Of a stretch of 57,502 nt of DNA, positions 35,583 to 44,777 are shown piece after piece. The position numbers and the translations under genes are program-made. The first letter of the stretch is position 1; each line of letters starts with the position of its first letter. Under the pieces are notes generated by a model, which searched no databases, was not told where the DNA came from, and was given only the letters and a program-made list of their open reading frames with translations. Source of the stretch: Actinomycetes bacterium (GTDB lineage Bacteria > Actinomycetota > Acidimicrobiia > Acidimicrobiales > RAAP-2). The stretch covers positions 1-57,502 of the forward strand of contig JAJZBK010000018.1 in NCBI GenBank assembly GCA_021798955.1, given 5' to 3'.

Positions 35583-36251
35583 CTAGGCGCGTTCGGCCAG
35601 CAGCTGGTCGACCCGGCCGAGGACGGTCCGACGCCGTCGGTGTGCCGCCTCGTAGGCACGCACGGCAACGAGGTCGGCCCGTCCCAGTCCGTCGAGCCGC
35701 GGAACGACCTGGGATGCCGACAAGGTGTCGAACCCCGGGATGGCGAGCGACCCGACCGGCGGCACGTGCGACGCACCAGGCTCATGCGCAGCCTTCGCCG
35801 CAGCGGCGGCGCTCCCGGCGGCGCCCACCGTCCTCCCGGTGGCGTCCCCGGCCCTCCCGGTGGCGTCCCCGGCGCCCCCGGCGTCCCGGTCGACAGGGGC
35901 CACGACGTTCGCCGCGGGGGCCTGCTCGACGCGTTCGTCCCCACCGAGGTCCGCCGCTCCGGCCTCCCGCCCGCTCGAAGACGTGGTCCACGACGCTACG
36001 GCCTCATCCAGCCGACGCCGTCCGAACCGCACGGCCAGCTCGCCGACGACCCTGGCGGTTGCCACCTGACCGGCGACTGCCTTGCGTCCCCGCTCCCTCC
36101 AGTGCGGCAGCTCCTCGGCGGCGGAAAGCACCGCACCGACCGGGGCGTAGACCAGCACCTCGAGCAGACGCTCCGTTCCACCTGCCTCTGCCGGTCCTGT
36201 CACCGGTGCCTCGTCACCCACGGCTCCCTCCGTCTCCGACCTCGGCCTCAC
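35583..36251 (-). CDS. hypothetical protein coupled to the DUF4193 gene
   Basis: This 222-residue protein has a conserved-looking N-terminal helical part (about 20-90, LEVLVYAPVGAVLSAAEELPHWRERG in part), a low-complexity Ala/Gly middle with GDATGR repeats, and a C-terminal IPGFDTLSASQVVPRLDGL that resembles helix-hairpin segments. GTG 36251 overlaps the DUF4193 stop as GTGA, so translation is coupled. No function can be assigned. Confidence 0.6.
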   Translation of the reverse strand: MRPRSETEGAVGDEAPVTGPAEAGGTERLLEVLVYAPVGAVLSAAEELPHWRERGRKAVAGQVATARVVGELAVRFGRRRLDEAVASWTTSSSGREAGAADLGGDERVEQAPAANVVAPVDRDAGGAGDATGRAGDATGRTVGAAGSAAAAAKAAHEPGASHVPPVGSLAIPGFDTLSASQVVPRLDGLGRADLVAVRAYEAAHRRRRTVLGRVDQLLAERA

Positions 36252-36709
36252 ACGCAGTCCCGGCACAGCATCCGGGCGCTGTCGGCCAACTGGCTCGGAT
36301 GCTTGACGAGGAAGCACGACCGGCACACGAACTCACCGGGCTGCTTGGGCAGGACACGCTCGACGCCGTCCGAGCGCTCGTCGACCTCAGCCAGGTCCTC
36401 TTCGTCGTCTTCGACCTCCTCGACGACCAGCCGCTCCTTCAAGATGACGTCAAGGCTCGCCTCGACCTCGTCTTCGTCCTCGTCTTCGTCCTCGTCTTCG
36501 TCCTCGTCGGCCTTCGCAGCTATCGGAGCCGGTTCGTCCGCGTCCTCGTCCTCGTCGTCGAGCAGGTCAGTGGAGACGCCGAGCTCGTCGTCGTCATCGT
36601 CGTCGTCGACCAGTGCGTCGGGCTCGTCGACACCCAGGTCGTCGTCGACCTCGAGATCGTCGTCGACCAGTGCGTCGGGCTCGTCGACTTCGTCCAGATC
36701 GTGTGGCAT
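36248..36709 (-). CDS. DUF4193-family protein with acidic domain and zinc ribbon
   Basis: This 153-residue protein is extremely acidic over the first 110 residues (Asp/Glu runs, including a DEDEDE repeat) and ends with a zinc-ribbon pair, CRSCFLVKHPSQL and MLCRDC. The C-terminal part matches DUF4193, a small actinobacterial family of unknown function (Rv2699c group, as I recall). The acidic part is longer than usual. ATG 36709 has GAAGGGCGG upstream and a TATGCT box about 30 bases before it. Confidence 0.85.
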   Translation of the reverse strand: MPHDLDEVDEPDALVDDDLEVDDDLGVDEPDALVDDDDDDDELGVSTDLLDDEDEDADEPAPIAAKADEDEDEDEDEDEDEVEASLDVILKERLVVEEVEDDEEDLAEVDERSDGVERVLPKQPGEFVCRSCFLVKHPSQLADSARMLCRDCV

Positions 36710-37156
36710 GGCCGCCCTTCAGTGGTGAGTTCGCCGGGAGCATAGACGGTTCGCTCACGACACCGTGCACGGTCCCCGGCTTCCCGGCCCCACCCGCGGG
36801 CCCGACCTCGGCGAGCCGTTGCCACAGCCGCCACGGCATCCGGGCGGCACTCCGCCGTGCGTCAGGCGGTCCGGCCCAGGGGCTCTTTGGCACCATTCCC
36901 CCGCGCTCTCCGACACCTCGGCCGGCGAGCCTTGGGGGGACGTTCTCTACTCGAGCCCCCGGGCCTTTCCTCCGCCTCTCACCGCATTCCCCCCGGGCCA
37001 GGGCAGTCATACCGCTGCGCCGCTCCGGGGACGACGGAACCCGCCGACGATAGGTCAGGGACCCCGGGTGCAGTCAAATGGTTTCTACCGGCCCTGGCCT
37101 GGCATTACGGGCAACGGTCCTGGTCGGAGACGTGTCCTCCTGACCGGTCGGAGCCG
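36710..37156. other. 447-base region without a recognised gene
   Basis: This is the longest gene-free stretch. Apart from the TATGCT box near its left end I see no convincing ORF, tRNA or known RNA. A minus-strand GAGGAAAGG near 36970 recalls RNase P RNA, but the other conserved blocks are missing. Two CCCCCGGGCC direct copies (near 36955 and 36994) are present. A novel ncRNA or long leader of the DUF4193 gene cannot be excluded. Confidence 0.5.
36739..36744 (-). promoter_or_regulatory. candidate -10 box of the DUF4193 gene
   Basis: TATGCT on the minus strand is followed by a short leader holding the GAAGGGCGG ribosome-binding site, unlike the leaderless boxes elsewhere. Confidence 0.4.
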
Positions 37157-38806
37157 TCAGCCCGGGGCGACCGGGCCGCGCGCCTGGCGACGACGCTCGG
37201 CGTCCCGCTCGGCGTCGATCCGTCCGAGCTCGTGGCCACCGTGGTCGACGAACGCCATGGCCTCGGCCAGCAAGTGGTGACCGGCCCGCTCGGCGATCTG
37301 GCGGTGCATCTCCTGGGCGACCCAGCGGTAGCCGGCGTGCCCCTGGGGGCCGGAGCGCAGCTCGATCAGGTGCATGGCTTCACGAGCGTTCAATTGCAGC
37401 GTGTAGCGGACCCGGTAGGCGAGCGCCACGGCGTAGGACGCCTCGAGGGGGAACACCGGGCGGAGCTCCTCGAAGAGCTGGCGCGACCGCTCCATCGAGG
37501 CCACGTAGTCGCCCTCCAGACCGGAGTCGACGATCTCCGCGGGGACCTCGTAGCCGAGGTGGACGCCGAGGGGCAGCCACTCGACGGTGAGCATCCGGTG
37601 GCGCTGCAGGTCGCGGAAGGCGCCGTAGTCGGTCACCACCTCGAAGCGGTACGCGGTGCGTTCGAAGGCTCGTCCCGGTCGATGACGACGGTTGGTCCGC
37701 TCGCCCACGTAGGCCTCGAAGACCGCCCGGCGCTCGTCGGAGCTCAGGCGTTGGACCACCGAGGCGACCTCCGCCTCGGGCTGGTCGAGGTGAGCAGCGC
37801 AGATGGCGACCAGGACCTTCTCCTCGCCGTCGGGGTCGAAGTCGACGAGGGTCACCGAGGGTGCCCCAGCCGGACCGGGGGCATGCTCGTCGGCGTCGGG
37901 CAACAGGCCAGGGAAGAGCCGGGCCACCACCTCGTCGGTACGGCGTCTCGTCTCCTCGAGGTAGGAGGTCCAGCGCCCGCCACGCTCGGGACGATCCAGC
38001 CGCTGGACGAACGACGGGATGACCTTGCGGAGCTCCTCGAGGACGAGCTCGGCGTACTGGCGCGCCTCGGGGAGCGGATGGGAACGGAGCCGGAGCACCA
38101 GGTGCTCGTAGGACTGCCCGGTGCCGTAGATCCCCACGTTGGACAACGAGGCCGCTGGCAGCAGCCCCCGCACGACGTCGAGCGCCTTGGCTCGCACCGC
38201 GCGCCGGAAGGCCAGGTCGGTGTCGTCGGCAGCGGGGGCGTGCCGTGCCGCCAACCACACCTGCACGTCGGCCAGCACCTGCGCATAGCTGTCGAACATC
38301 CGGTCCATCGCCCCCACGTAGCGGGCGCCCACCGGCGACTCGAGCAGGTGCGGGTCACGGTAGTAGCGGTAGTGACCGGTGGGGAGCCGGGCGTCGTAGC
38401 CGATGTAGCGCGTCGACTGCTCGAGGTACGACATCAGCCGACCCCGCTCGAGCACCTTGGTCAGGAGGTTGGAGGCCTGTTCGCAGGCCAGGTGCACACC
38501 GCCGAGCTGGGCCACCGAGTCGTCCCCGTACTCGAGGAAGACCCGGTCGTAGAGCTCCTCGGCCCGGCGCAGGCCCATGGTGGCGTCGACGCCGGCGTCC
38601 CCGGTCACGTCGAGCTCGCTGACGAACTCGTCGAGGAAGAGGCGGCGCAGGCTCTTGGACGAGCGGGAGTACCGGGCGAACAACGCGCCCTTGACGACTT
38701 CGGGCAAGTTGACCAGGGCGAACACCGGACGATCGAGGTTCGTCACATACCGTCGGAGGACGTCCTCCTCCTCGGCGGTGAAGTGCTCGGCGGCGTAAGG
38801 GAGCAT
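37157..38806 (-). CDS. tandem ThyX-like protein (two thymidylate synthase X domains)
   Basis: At 549 residues this is about twice a normal ThyX. The N-half (to about 260) has RGRLMSYLEQSTRY at 121-134 where ThyX has RHRxxSxxxxSxRY. The C-half (about 315-530) has RHRMLTVEWLPLG at 402-414 and the helix LNAREAMHLIELR at 472-484. So the first copy lost the His but keeps Ser/Ser/Arg, while the second keeps RHR but lost the serines and the last Arg. The protein should bind flavin and may bind nucleotide, yet dTMP synthesis is doubtful. It follows helY by 44 bases. Confidence 0.8.
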   Translation of the reverse strand: MLPYAAEHFTAEEEDVLRRYVTNLDRPVFALVNLPEVVKGALFARYSRSSKSLRRLFLDEFVSELDVTGDAGVDATMGLRRAEELYDRVFLEYGDDSVAQLGGVHLACEQASNLLTKVLERGRLMSYLEQSTRYIGYDARLPTGHYRYYRDPHLLESPVGARYVGAMDRMFDSYAQVLADVQVWLAARHAPAADDTDLAFRRAVRAKALDVVRGLLPAASLSNVGIYGTGQSYEHLVLRLRSHPLPEARQYAELVLEELRKVIPSFVQRLDRPERGGRWTSYLEETRRRTDEVVARLFPGLLPDADEHAPGPAGAPSVTLVDFDPDGEEKVLVAICAAHLDQPEAEVASVVQRLSSDERRAVFEAYVGERTNRRHRPGRAFERTAYRFEVVTDYGAFRDLQRHRMLTVEWLPLGVHLGYEVPAEIVDSGLEGDYVASMERSRQLFEELRPVFPLEASYAVALAYRVRYTLQLNAREAMHLIELRSGPQGHAGYRWVAQEMHRQIAERAGHHLLAEAMAFVDHGGHELGRIDAERDAERRRQARGPVAPG

Positions 38807-38850
38807 GCCCGGCTCACCTTAGAGCCGGGACCACCCTCCGGCGCGGACCC

Positions 38851-41022
38851 TCACGGCGGGGGTGCGCTCGGTGCCCGCCCTCGGTCAGCACCGTCCGCAG
38901 TCGTGCCAGCCGCGACCAGCCGGGCAGCTCCGGCGGCCCCCACGGCCCCCTCCTCCGGTCCCGTCGGGTCCTCGGCGGCGACGACGCCTCGGGCCATCAG
39001 CTCGGCCGCCCGGGCCGCCGCCGTCCCCACGCCGTGCCCGTCGACCATGGCCACCTGGCGCAGCACGTCGACCAACTGGCGGCTCGTCCGCACGAAGTCT
39101 CCCGGGCTGACCTCGGCCTGGTCGAGTGCTGTCGACAGCGGTCGACCTGACGCCCACGAGAGCACGGCCCGGGCGAGTGCTCCGTTGGGCTTGCGCGACC
39201 GAGGCAGCCGGGCACGCCGCTCCCCGGCCCGCACCACGTCGGCGAGGTCGCCGATGGCAGCGATGGCGGTTCCCACCGGGCGGGGCACCGGTCCCAGCTC
39301 GCCGCCGTGGTGGTGCCGCTCCTCGTAGACGAACGCCGACACGGCGGCGGCCAGGTGAGTCGGCGAGAGATCCGTCAGGACCTCGCGACGGAGGCTCTCG
39401 GCGACCAGCAGGTCGCACTCGTGAGAGATGCCCATCAGCACCCTCCCAGCGGGGGTGAGCGACCAGTCGTCCACGTAGCCGAGGGCACCGAGCACCTCGA
39501 GCCTCCGGTCGAGCTGGTTGACGAGCGAGATCGACCCCGGTGGTGCCTGCCACTGGCCGAACGAGGAGGCCAGCAGGGCCAGGGCATCCGGGCGCGACCA
39601 GCGGTGCACGAGGTTGACGCAGAGGTTGTAGGTGGGGTGGAAGGACGAGACGAGGTCGGGTGGTGAGGCCAGGGCGGTGGCGGCCACGGTGGCAACCGTC
39701 GTCTGGGACGACCACCGCACCACCGCGTGCCCGACCGTGTCGATCCCCCGACGGCCTGCCCGGCCGGTGAGCTGTTGGAGCTCTCCGGCGTGGAGCGCCG
39801 TACGCGTGGTCCCACGGAACTTGGAGAACCGGTCGATCACCACGGTCCGCGCCGGCATGTTGATCCCGAGGGCCAGCGTCTCGGTGGCGAAGACCACCGG
39901 CAGCAGGCCCTCGCCGAAGCACTGCTCGACGGCGTGGCGGAAGGCGGGGACCATCCCGGCATGGTGCGGGGCGAACCCCGCCTCGAGCGTGTCGAGCCAT
40001 CGCCCGTAGCCGAGGGTGTCGAGGTCGTCGTCGCTCAGGTGCTCGACACTGGCCTCGGCGATGGCCCGAAGACGATTCCGGTCGGCGGGCGCAGTCAGTC
40101 GGAGACCGTCCTCCACGCAGGTCCGGGCGGCCTCCTCACAACCAGCCCGCGAGAAGATGAAGACGATGGCTGGCAGCATCCCGCTGGCGTGCAACGTCTC
40201 GACCAGCTCGGAGCGCCTCGGGGCCCGCCAGCGGGTCGAGCCCCCCCTCCCCCGCCCCCGGTCGAGAGCGGCGGCCTCAGGAGCAACCCGCCCGCCCGCC
40301 AGCAACGGCACCAGGGTGACGCCGTCGCGGGAACGCCGGGAGATCGCCAGGTGGTAGTGGAGGTCCACCGGGCGCCGACGCGCCACCACCACGTCGGTCG
40401 GACCGCGCACCGACGACAGCCACCCGCCCAGCTCCTCCGCGTTGTGCACGGTCGCCGATAGGCACACGAAACCGACCGACTTCCCGGTGAGCACCAGTAC
40501 TTCCTCCCACACCGAGCCTCGAGACGGATCGGCGAGGTAGTGCACCTCGTCGAGGACGACGGTGTCGAGGTGGTCGAGCACGGTGGAACCGGCGAGCAGC
40601 ATGTTGCGCAGCACCTCGGTGGTCATCACGACGAGCGGAGCCAGCGCCCGGTGGGACACGTCGCCGGTCAACAGGCCGACGCGCTCCTCGCCGAAGCGTG
40701 CCGCCAGCTCCCGGTACTTCTGGTTGGACAGTGCCTTGATGGGCGTCGTGTAGAAGAGCTTGCGACCGCGCCGGAGGGCCCGCCACGCCGCGAAGTCGGC
40801 CACCACCGTCTTGCCCGACCCGGTCGGCGCCGACACCAGCACGGAGCGCCCGGCGGCGATGGCACCGATCGCCCGTCGTTGGAACGGGTCGAGGACGAAG
40901 CCCAGCTCGTCCTCGTACCCCTCGGGAACGTCATCGACCGCCGAGCCACGGTCAGCCTGGTCGGCAACGTCGGCGTCCGCTGCGAGGTCGGGCGACCTCG
41001 GTCCCGAAGGTGACGACGTCAC
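38851..41022 (-). CDS. helY: Ski2-like DEVH-box RNA helicase HelY
   Basis: This 723-residue superfamily 2 helicase has Walker A in SAPTGSGKTVVADF, VLDEVHYL (DEVH box), LSATVHNAEELGGW, ATETLALGINMPARTVV and QLTGRAGRRGID (motif VI). It belongs to the Ski2/Mtr4 group, with a C-terminal helical extension. It is shorter than the mycobacterial HelY, and a low-complexity Gly/Arg stretch interrupts the middle near residue 260. Place next to tatA and tatC matches Rv2092c. GTG 41022 overlaps tatC as GTGA. Likely role is RNA unwinding or decay. Confidence 0.92.
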   Translation of the reverse strand: MTSSPSGPRSPDLAADADVADQADRGSAVDDVPEGYEDELGFVLDPFQRRAIGAIAAGRSVLVSAPTGSGKTVVADFAAWRALRRGRKLFYTTPIKALSNQKYRELAARFGEERVGLLTGDVSHRALAPLVVMTTEVLRNMLLAGSTVLDHLDTVVLDEVHYLADPSRGSVWEEVLVLTGKSVGFVCLSATVHNAEELGGWLSSVRGPTDVVVARRRPVDLHYHLAISRRSRDGVTLVPLLAGGRVAPEAAALDRGRGRGGSTRWRAPRRSELVETLHASGMLPAIVFIFSRAGCEEAARTCVEDGLRLTAPADRNRLRAIAEASVEHLSDDDLDTLGYGRWLDTLEAGFAPHHAGMVPAFRHAVEQCFGEGLLPVVFATETLALGINMPARTVVIDRFSKFRGTTRTALHAGELQQLTGRAGRRGIDTVGHAVVRWSSQTTVATVAATALASPPDLVSSFHPTYNLCVNLVHRWSRPDALALLASSFGQWQAPPGSISLVNQLDRRLEVLGALGYVDDWSLTPAGRVLMGISHECDLLVAESLRREVLTDLSPTHLAAAVSAFVYEERHHHGGELGPVPRPVGTAIAAIGDLADVVRAGERRARLPRSRKPNGALARAVLSWASGRPLSTALDQAEVSPGDFVRTSRQLVDVLRQVAMVDGHGVGTAAARAAELMARGVVAAEDPTGPEEGAVGAAGAARLVAAGTTADGADRGRAPSAPPP

Positions 41023-41768
41023 CTGCCGAGGAGCTTCCCGACGACGATCGAGAGCTCATAGAACACGTAGAGCGGGACGGCCAGGGCCAGCATCGAGAAC
41101 GGGTCGGAGCTCGGGGTGATCACCCCGGCCACCACCACGACGGCGATGATGGCCCACCGTCGCCACGAGGACAGCTTGCGAGAGGAGAGCACGCCGGCGA
41201 GCTCGAGCGACACGAGCAGGACCGGGAGCTCGAAGGTGATCCCGAAGATAGCCATCATCAGCACGATCAGGCTGAGGTACTTGGTCGGATCGATGATCTG
41301 GTGGAGGCTGGGCCCGCCGATGCTGTTGAGCCAGCCCAGCGCGTGGGGGAAGATCACGAACGCCACCACGCAGCCGAAGGCGAAGAGCAGGACCGAGGCC
41401 ACGACGAAGGGGACGGCGTACCGCTTCTCGTTGGGCTTGAGCCCCGGCGTGATGAACCGCCACAGCTGCCACAGGACCACCGGGGAGGCGAGGAACAGGC
41501 CGCCGTAGGCCGAGATGTGCACCCGGAGCGACAGGCCGTCGAGCGGGCCCGTCACGTAGAAGCTGCAGTGGGTCGGCGCAGCCTGGCAGTAGGGATGCTT
41601 GAGGAAGGCCAGGATCGGGTTGTAGGCGAGGAACGCCACCGTCGCCATCACCACGAAGGCGGCCGCCGAGATGACCACGCGACGCCGCAGCTCGGCCAGG
41701 TGCTCGGCGAGCGTCATGGCGTCCGGCGAGGCCTTGGCGCTCTGGCGACGCTTCAGGGTGAGGTTCAT
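41019..41768 (-). CDS. tatC: twin-arginine translocase subunit TatC
   Basis: TatC is the receptor for twin-arginine signal peptides. The 249-residue protein has the N-terminal EHLAELRRRV motif, SPVVLWQLWRFITPGLKPNEKR, six membrane segments and FELPVLLVSL. The Tat route exports folded proteins. It follows tatA in the same direction and overlaps helY. Confidence 0.96.
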   Translation of the reverse strand: MNLTLKRRQSAKASPDAMTLAEHLAELRRRVVISAAAFVVMATVAFLAYNPILAFLKHPYCQAAPTHCSFYVTGPLDGLSLRVHISAYGGLFLASPVVLWQLWRFITPGLKPNEKRYAVPFVVASVLLFAFGCVVAFVIFPHALGWLNSIGGPSLHQIIDPTKYLSLIVLMMAIFGITFELPVLLVSLELAGVLSSRKLSSWRRWAIIAVVVVAGVITPSSDPFSMLALAVPLYVFYELSIVVGKLLGR

Positions 41769-41823
41769 CGGGTCCGTCCTCGTGTGCCGGGCGGCACCGG
41801 CGCCTGCCCGGCCAAGCCGCCGG

Positions 41824-42324
41824 TCAGTTCATGCTCGGGTCGTCGAGGAACAGCGGCTGTGTCGCCCGGATGGTGTGGCGCACGCCCGGAGCGGCGGGCG
41901 CGGTCACTGCCGGGGCCGGCGTGGCGCCAGCACCGTCCACCGGCCGCTCCCACCACGGTCGCCGCGCACCGGTCGCACCAGGCTCTGCTCCGAGTTCGGC
42001 GCCGGGGCCGTCGCCGTTGGCGGTCATGCCCGCGGGCGCCTCGGCACCCTGCGCCTGGTCGAGCGCAGTGGTCGAGCCCTCCGACGTTGCCCCCAGATCT
42101 TCGAGCACGCTCAGCGGGGAGCGGACCGCTCGGGTGAGCGTTTCGGTCGACGGCAGGTCAGGGAACGTGCTCCGCACCTCCGACTCGAGCCGCTGGCGGA
42201 ACCGTTGGAACTCCGACCACAGGGAGCCGATCTGTCGGGCCACCTGGGGGAGCTTGTTCGGCCCCAAGACCACCAGGGCCACCACCAGGATGACGAGCAC
42301 CTTGTCCGTGCTGAGGAACGGCAC
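41824..42324 (-). CDS. tatA: twin-arginine translocase TatA/TatB subunit
   Basis: This 166-residue protein has one N-terminal membrane helix (about 7-20, KVLVILVVALVVLGPNKLP), an amphipathic helix with FQRFRQRLESEV, then a long disordered acidic and Pro/Ala-rich tail. The long tail and GPNKLP start fit TatB as well as TatA. A second copy would be needed elsewhere if both types exist. GTG 42324 is the start. Confidence 0.88.
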   Translation of the reverse strand: MPFLSTDKVLVILVVALVVLGPNKLPQVARQIGSLWSEFQRFRQRLESEVRSTFPDLPSTETLTRAVRSPLSVLEDLGATSEGSTTALDQAQGAEAPAGMTANGDGPGAELGAEPGATGARRPWWERPVDGAGATPAPAVTAPAAPGVRHTIRATQPLFLDDPSMN

Positions 42325-42372
42325 AGTGCCAGTCTACCGATGCCCAGCTCTGGCGCCCCTCCGCTGCCCTGG

Positions 42373-43293
42373 TCACGGACCTCGGTCGGTCCTGCCGGGG
42401 ACACGTGGCCGGGCCTGTCGGCGGCGGAGGGCGGCGGCGAGCACGGCGATCGCCACCAGCACGACGATGACGACACCGAGCGCCACAAAGATGCCCGTGT
42501 CGTGGCTGATCGGCCAGACGATGGCCACCATCTTGCCGACGATCAGGCTGCGGGGGATGGGACCGAAGTACCGGCTGTCTTGGGAGTCCTCGCGGTTGTC
42601 TCCCATCACGTAGTACTCGCCCTTGGGGATGACGACCGGGCCGGGCAAGTTGAACTGGGGGTGCGGGTCGCCAGGGAGGGCCCCGGTGTAGGTGCCGGGC
42701 GGCAGCCAGGGCTCGGCCAGCTTCTTGCCGTCGATGTAGACGGACCCGTCGTGCGAGGAGATCGTCTCGCCCGGCAGCCCGATCACCCGCTTGACCAGGT
42801 CGGCGAAGTCTTGCGGCTCGAGCGGGGGCCGGCGGAAGACGACGATGTCCCCCCGGTGGATGGCGTGGAGGTCGTAGCTCAGCTTGTCGACGATGATCCG
42901 GTCGCCGATCTGCAGCGTCGGCTCCATCGACCCGGAGGGGATGTAGAACATCTCGGCGACATAGGTGCGCACCACGATGGCCACCACGACCGCCACGACG
43001 GCGACGGCCAGCCACTCGACCGCCCACGGCACCCGACGGCGACCGGAGCGTCGTCCTCCCGGGCCGGCGCCTCCCGGGCTGGCGCCTCCCGGGCTGGCGC
43101 CTCCCGGGCCGGCGCCTCCCGGGCTGGCGCCTCCCGGACCCCTCTCGCTGGCCACAGACGAGTGCTCAGCCCCCGCTCCGGCGTACCCGTCGGTCGGTCG
43201 CAGCGACGCCGCTGCCGGCACAGACGACGACGGAGTGGTCCCCTGGCCGCTCCACGGGGCACCGTCGGGGTGCTGTGAAAGCTCCTCGTCCAC
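42373..43293 (-). CDS. lepB: signal peptidase I
   Basis: LepB cuts Sec and Tat signal peptides at the outer membrane face. The 306-residue protein has a disordered cytosolic N-terminus with GGASP/GGAGP repeats (DNA 43055-43139), a membrane segment (about 90-110), the catalytic Ser122 in IPSGSMEPTL, the general-base Lys168 in LVKRVIGLPGE, MGDNREDSQDSRYFGPIP and an extra C-terminal membrane segment. It lies between pafA and tatA, where many actinobacteria have pafB and pafC. GTG 43293 follows a TAGCCT box. Confidence 0.95.
   Translation of the reverse strand: MDEELSQHPDGAPWSGQGTTPSSSVPAAASLRPTDGYAGAGAEHSSVASERGPGGASPGGAGPGGASPGGASPGGAGPGGRRSGRRRVPWAVEWLAVAVVAVVVAIVVRTYVAEMFYIPSGSMEPTLQIGDRIIVDKLSYDLHAIHRGDIVVFRRPPLEPQDFADLVKRVIGLPGETISSHDGSVYIDGKKLAEPWLPPGTYTGALPGDPHPQFNLPGPVVIPKGEYYVMGDNREDSQDSRYFGPIPRSLIVGKMVAIVWPISHDTGIFVALGVVIVVLVAIAVLAAALRRRQARPRVPGRTDRGP
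43055..43139. repeat. 15-bp tandem repeat in the lepB N-terminus
   Basis: About six units of GGCCGGCGCCTCCCG or its GGCTGG variant encode PGGAG/PGGAS repeats in the cytosolic tail. Confidence 0.92.
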
Positions 43294-43302
43294 AGTTCGG
43301 GC

Positions 43303-43308
43303 AGGCTA
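43303..43308 (-). promoter_or_regulatory. candidate -10 box of lepB
   Basis: TAGCCT on the minus strand lies nine bases before GTG 43293, in the short space after pafA, so lepB may have its own start site. Confidence 0.35.
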
Positions 43309-43353
43309 GCCCAGAGATGACCGTGGGTCGCGGGCGCGCCGGGCCCACGGTGC

Positions 43354-44712
43354 TCACAAGCTGGCGATCAGCTTCTCCACCCGCTCGTCGTGGGCCCGGA
43401 AGGGGTCCTTCAACAGGACCGTCCGCTGGGCCTGGTCGTTGAGCTTCAGGTGGACCCAGTCGACCGTGAAGTCGCGTCGACGCTCCTTCGCCCGTCGCAC
43501 GAACTCCCCCCGGAGCCGTGCCCGGGTGGTCTGGGGCGGACGGGACATGGCAGTGGCGATGTCGGCGTCGTCGGCGATGCGCTCGACCTGGTCCCGTCGC
43601 TGGAGCCGGTAGTAGAGCCCGCGGGTGCGGTCCACGTCGTGGTACTGCAGGTCGAGGAGGCCCACCGTCGGATGCGCCAGCGAGACCTGGTGCCGTGCCC
43701 GGTAGGCCTCGATCAGGCGGTACTTGGCGGCCCAGTCGCACTCGCGATGCAGGCCGAAGGGATCGGTCTCGAGACCCTTCATGCAGTGCTCCCACATGGC
43801 AAGCGCCCGGTCCTCCTGCGGCGAGAGCCCTTGGCGGTCGCGGAAGCGGATCGCCCGCTGGAGGTACTCCGACTGGATGTCGAGGGCGCTCATCTCGCGC
43901 CCGTTGGCCAACCGGACCGGTCGACGGAAGGTGAGGTCGTGGCTGATCTCGCGGATGGCCCGGATCGGGTTCTCGAGGGTCAGGTCGCGCAAGACCGTCT
44001 GGGGGTCCTCGAGCATCCGCAGGACGATGCTCGTCGTGCCGATCTTCAGGTAGGTGGCGTACTCGCTCATGTTCGAGTCCCCGACGATGACGTGGAGGCG
44101 TCGGTACTTCTCGGCATCGGCATGGGGCTCGTCGCGGGTGTTGATGATGGGCCTGCTCCGCGTCGTCGCCGAGGACACGCCCTCCCAGATGTGCTCGGCC
44201 CGCTGGCTCAGGGAGAACACGGCGCCACGGGCCGTCTGGAGCACCTTGCCCGCCCCGGCGTAGATCTGGCGGGACACGAGGAAGGGGATCAGCACCTCGG
44301 TGTAGTGGGCGAAGTCGTCCCGGCGGCTGGTCAGGTAGTTCTCGTGACAGCCGTACGAGTTGCCCGCCGAGTCGGTGTTGTTCTTGAACAGGTAGATGTC
44401 CCCGCGGATACCCTCCTCCCGCAGGCGAGCCTCGGCCCCGTCCACCAGCGACGAGAGGATCCACTCCCCGGCCTTGTCGTGCACCACCAGCTGGGTGATG
44501 TCGTCGCACTCCGGGGTGGCGTACTCGGGATGGCTGCCGACGTCGAGGTAGAGGCGCGCGCCGTTCTCGAGGAAGACGTTGGAGGAACGGCCCCAGCTGA
44601 CCACCCTACGGAACAGGTACCGGGCGACCTCGTCCGGGCTCAGGCGGCGTTGGCCCCGGAGCGCACAGGTGACGCCGTACTCGTTCTCGAGGCCGAAGAT
44701 CCGCTTGTCCAT
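43354..44712 (-). CDS. pafA: Pup-protein ligase PafA
   Basis: PafA joins the C-terminal Glu of Pup to lysines of target proteins using ATP. The 452-residue protein starts [15 protein letters not shown], where the glutamates bind Mg-ATP, and shows [35 protein letters not shown] and the C-terminal domain with [17 protein letters not shown] 44712 gives the usual start; the frame is open upstream but unlike the family. It lies 65 bases after prcA. Confidence 0.97.
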   Translation of the reverse strand: MDKRIFGLENEYGVTCALRGQRRLSPDEVARYLFRRVVSWGRSSNVFLENGARLYLDVGSHPEYATPECDDITQLVVHDKAGEWILSSLVDGAEARLREEGIRGDIYLFKNNTDSAGNSYGCHENYLTSRRDDFAHYTEVLIPFLVSRQIYAGAGKVLQTARGAVFSLSQRAEHIWEGVSSATTRSRPIINTRDEPHADAEKYRRLHVIVGDSNMSEYATYLKIGTTSIVLRMLEDPQTVLRDLTLENPIRAIREISHDLTFRRPVRLANGREMSALDIQSEYLQRAIRFRDRQGLSPQEDRALAMWEHCMKGLETDPFGLHRECDWAAKYRLIEAYRARHQVSLAHPTVGLLDLQYHDVDRTRGLYYRLQRRDQVERIADDADIATAMSRPPQTTRARLRGEFVRRAKERRRDFTVDWVHLKLNDQAQRTVLLKDPFRAHDERVEKLIASL

Positions 44713-44777
44713 CGTCCTCACACGGTACCGCCGCCCCGCTGCGGCCGTGCGGACACCCGCTCGCAGCCGGCCGTACC

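Noticed and set aside
36900..37070. RNase P RNA-like GAGGAAAGG on the minus strand
   Set aside because: The other universally conserved blocks, such as ACAGAA and the closing partner of P4, were not found.
36857..39328. 823-codon open frame on the plus strand
   Set aside because: Shadow of the tandem ThyX-like gene and the end of helY.
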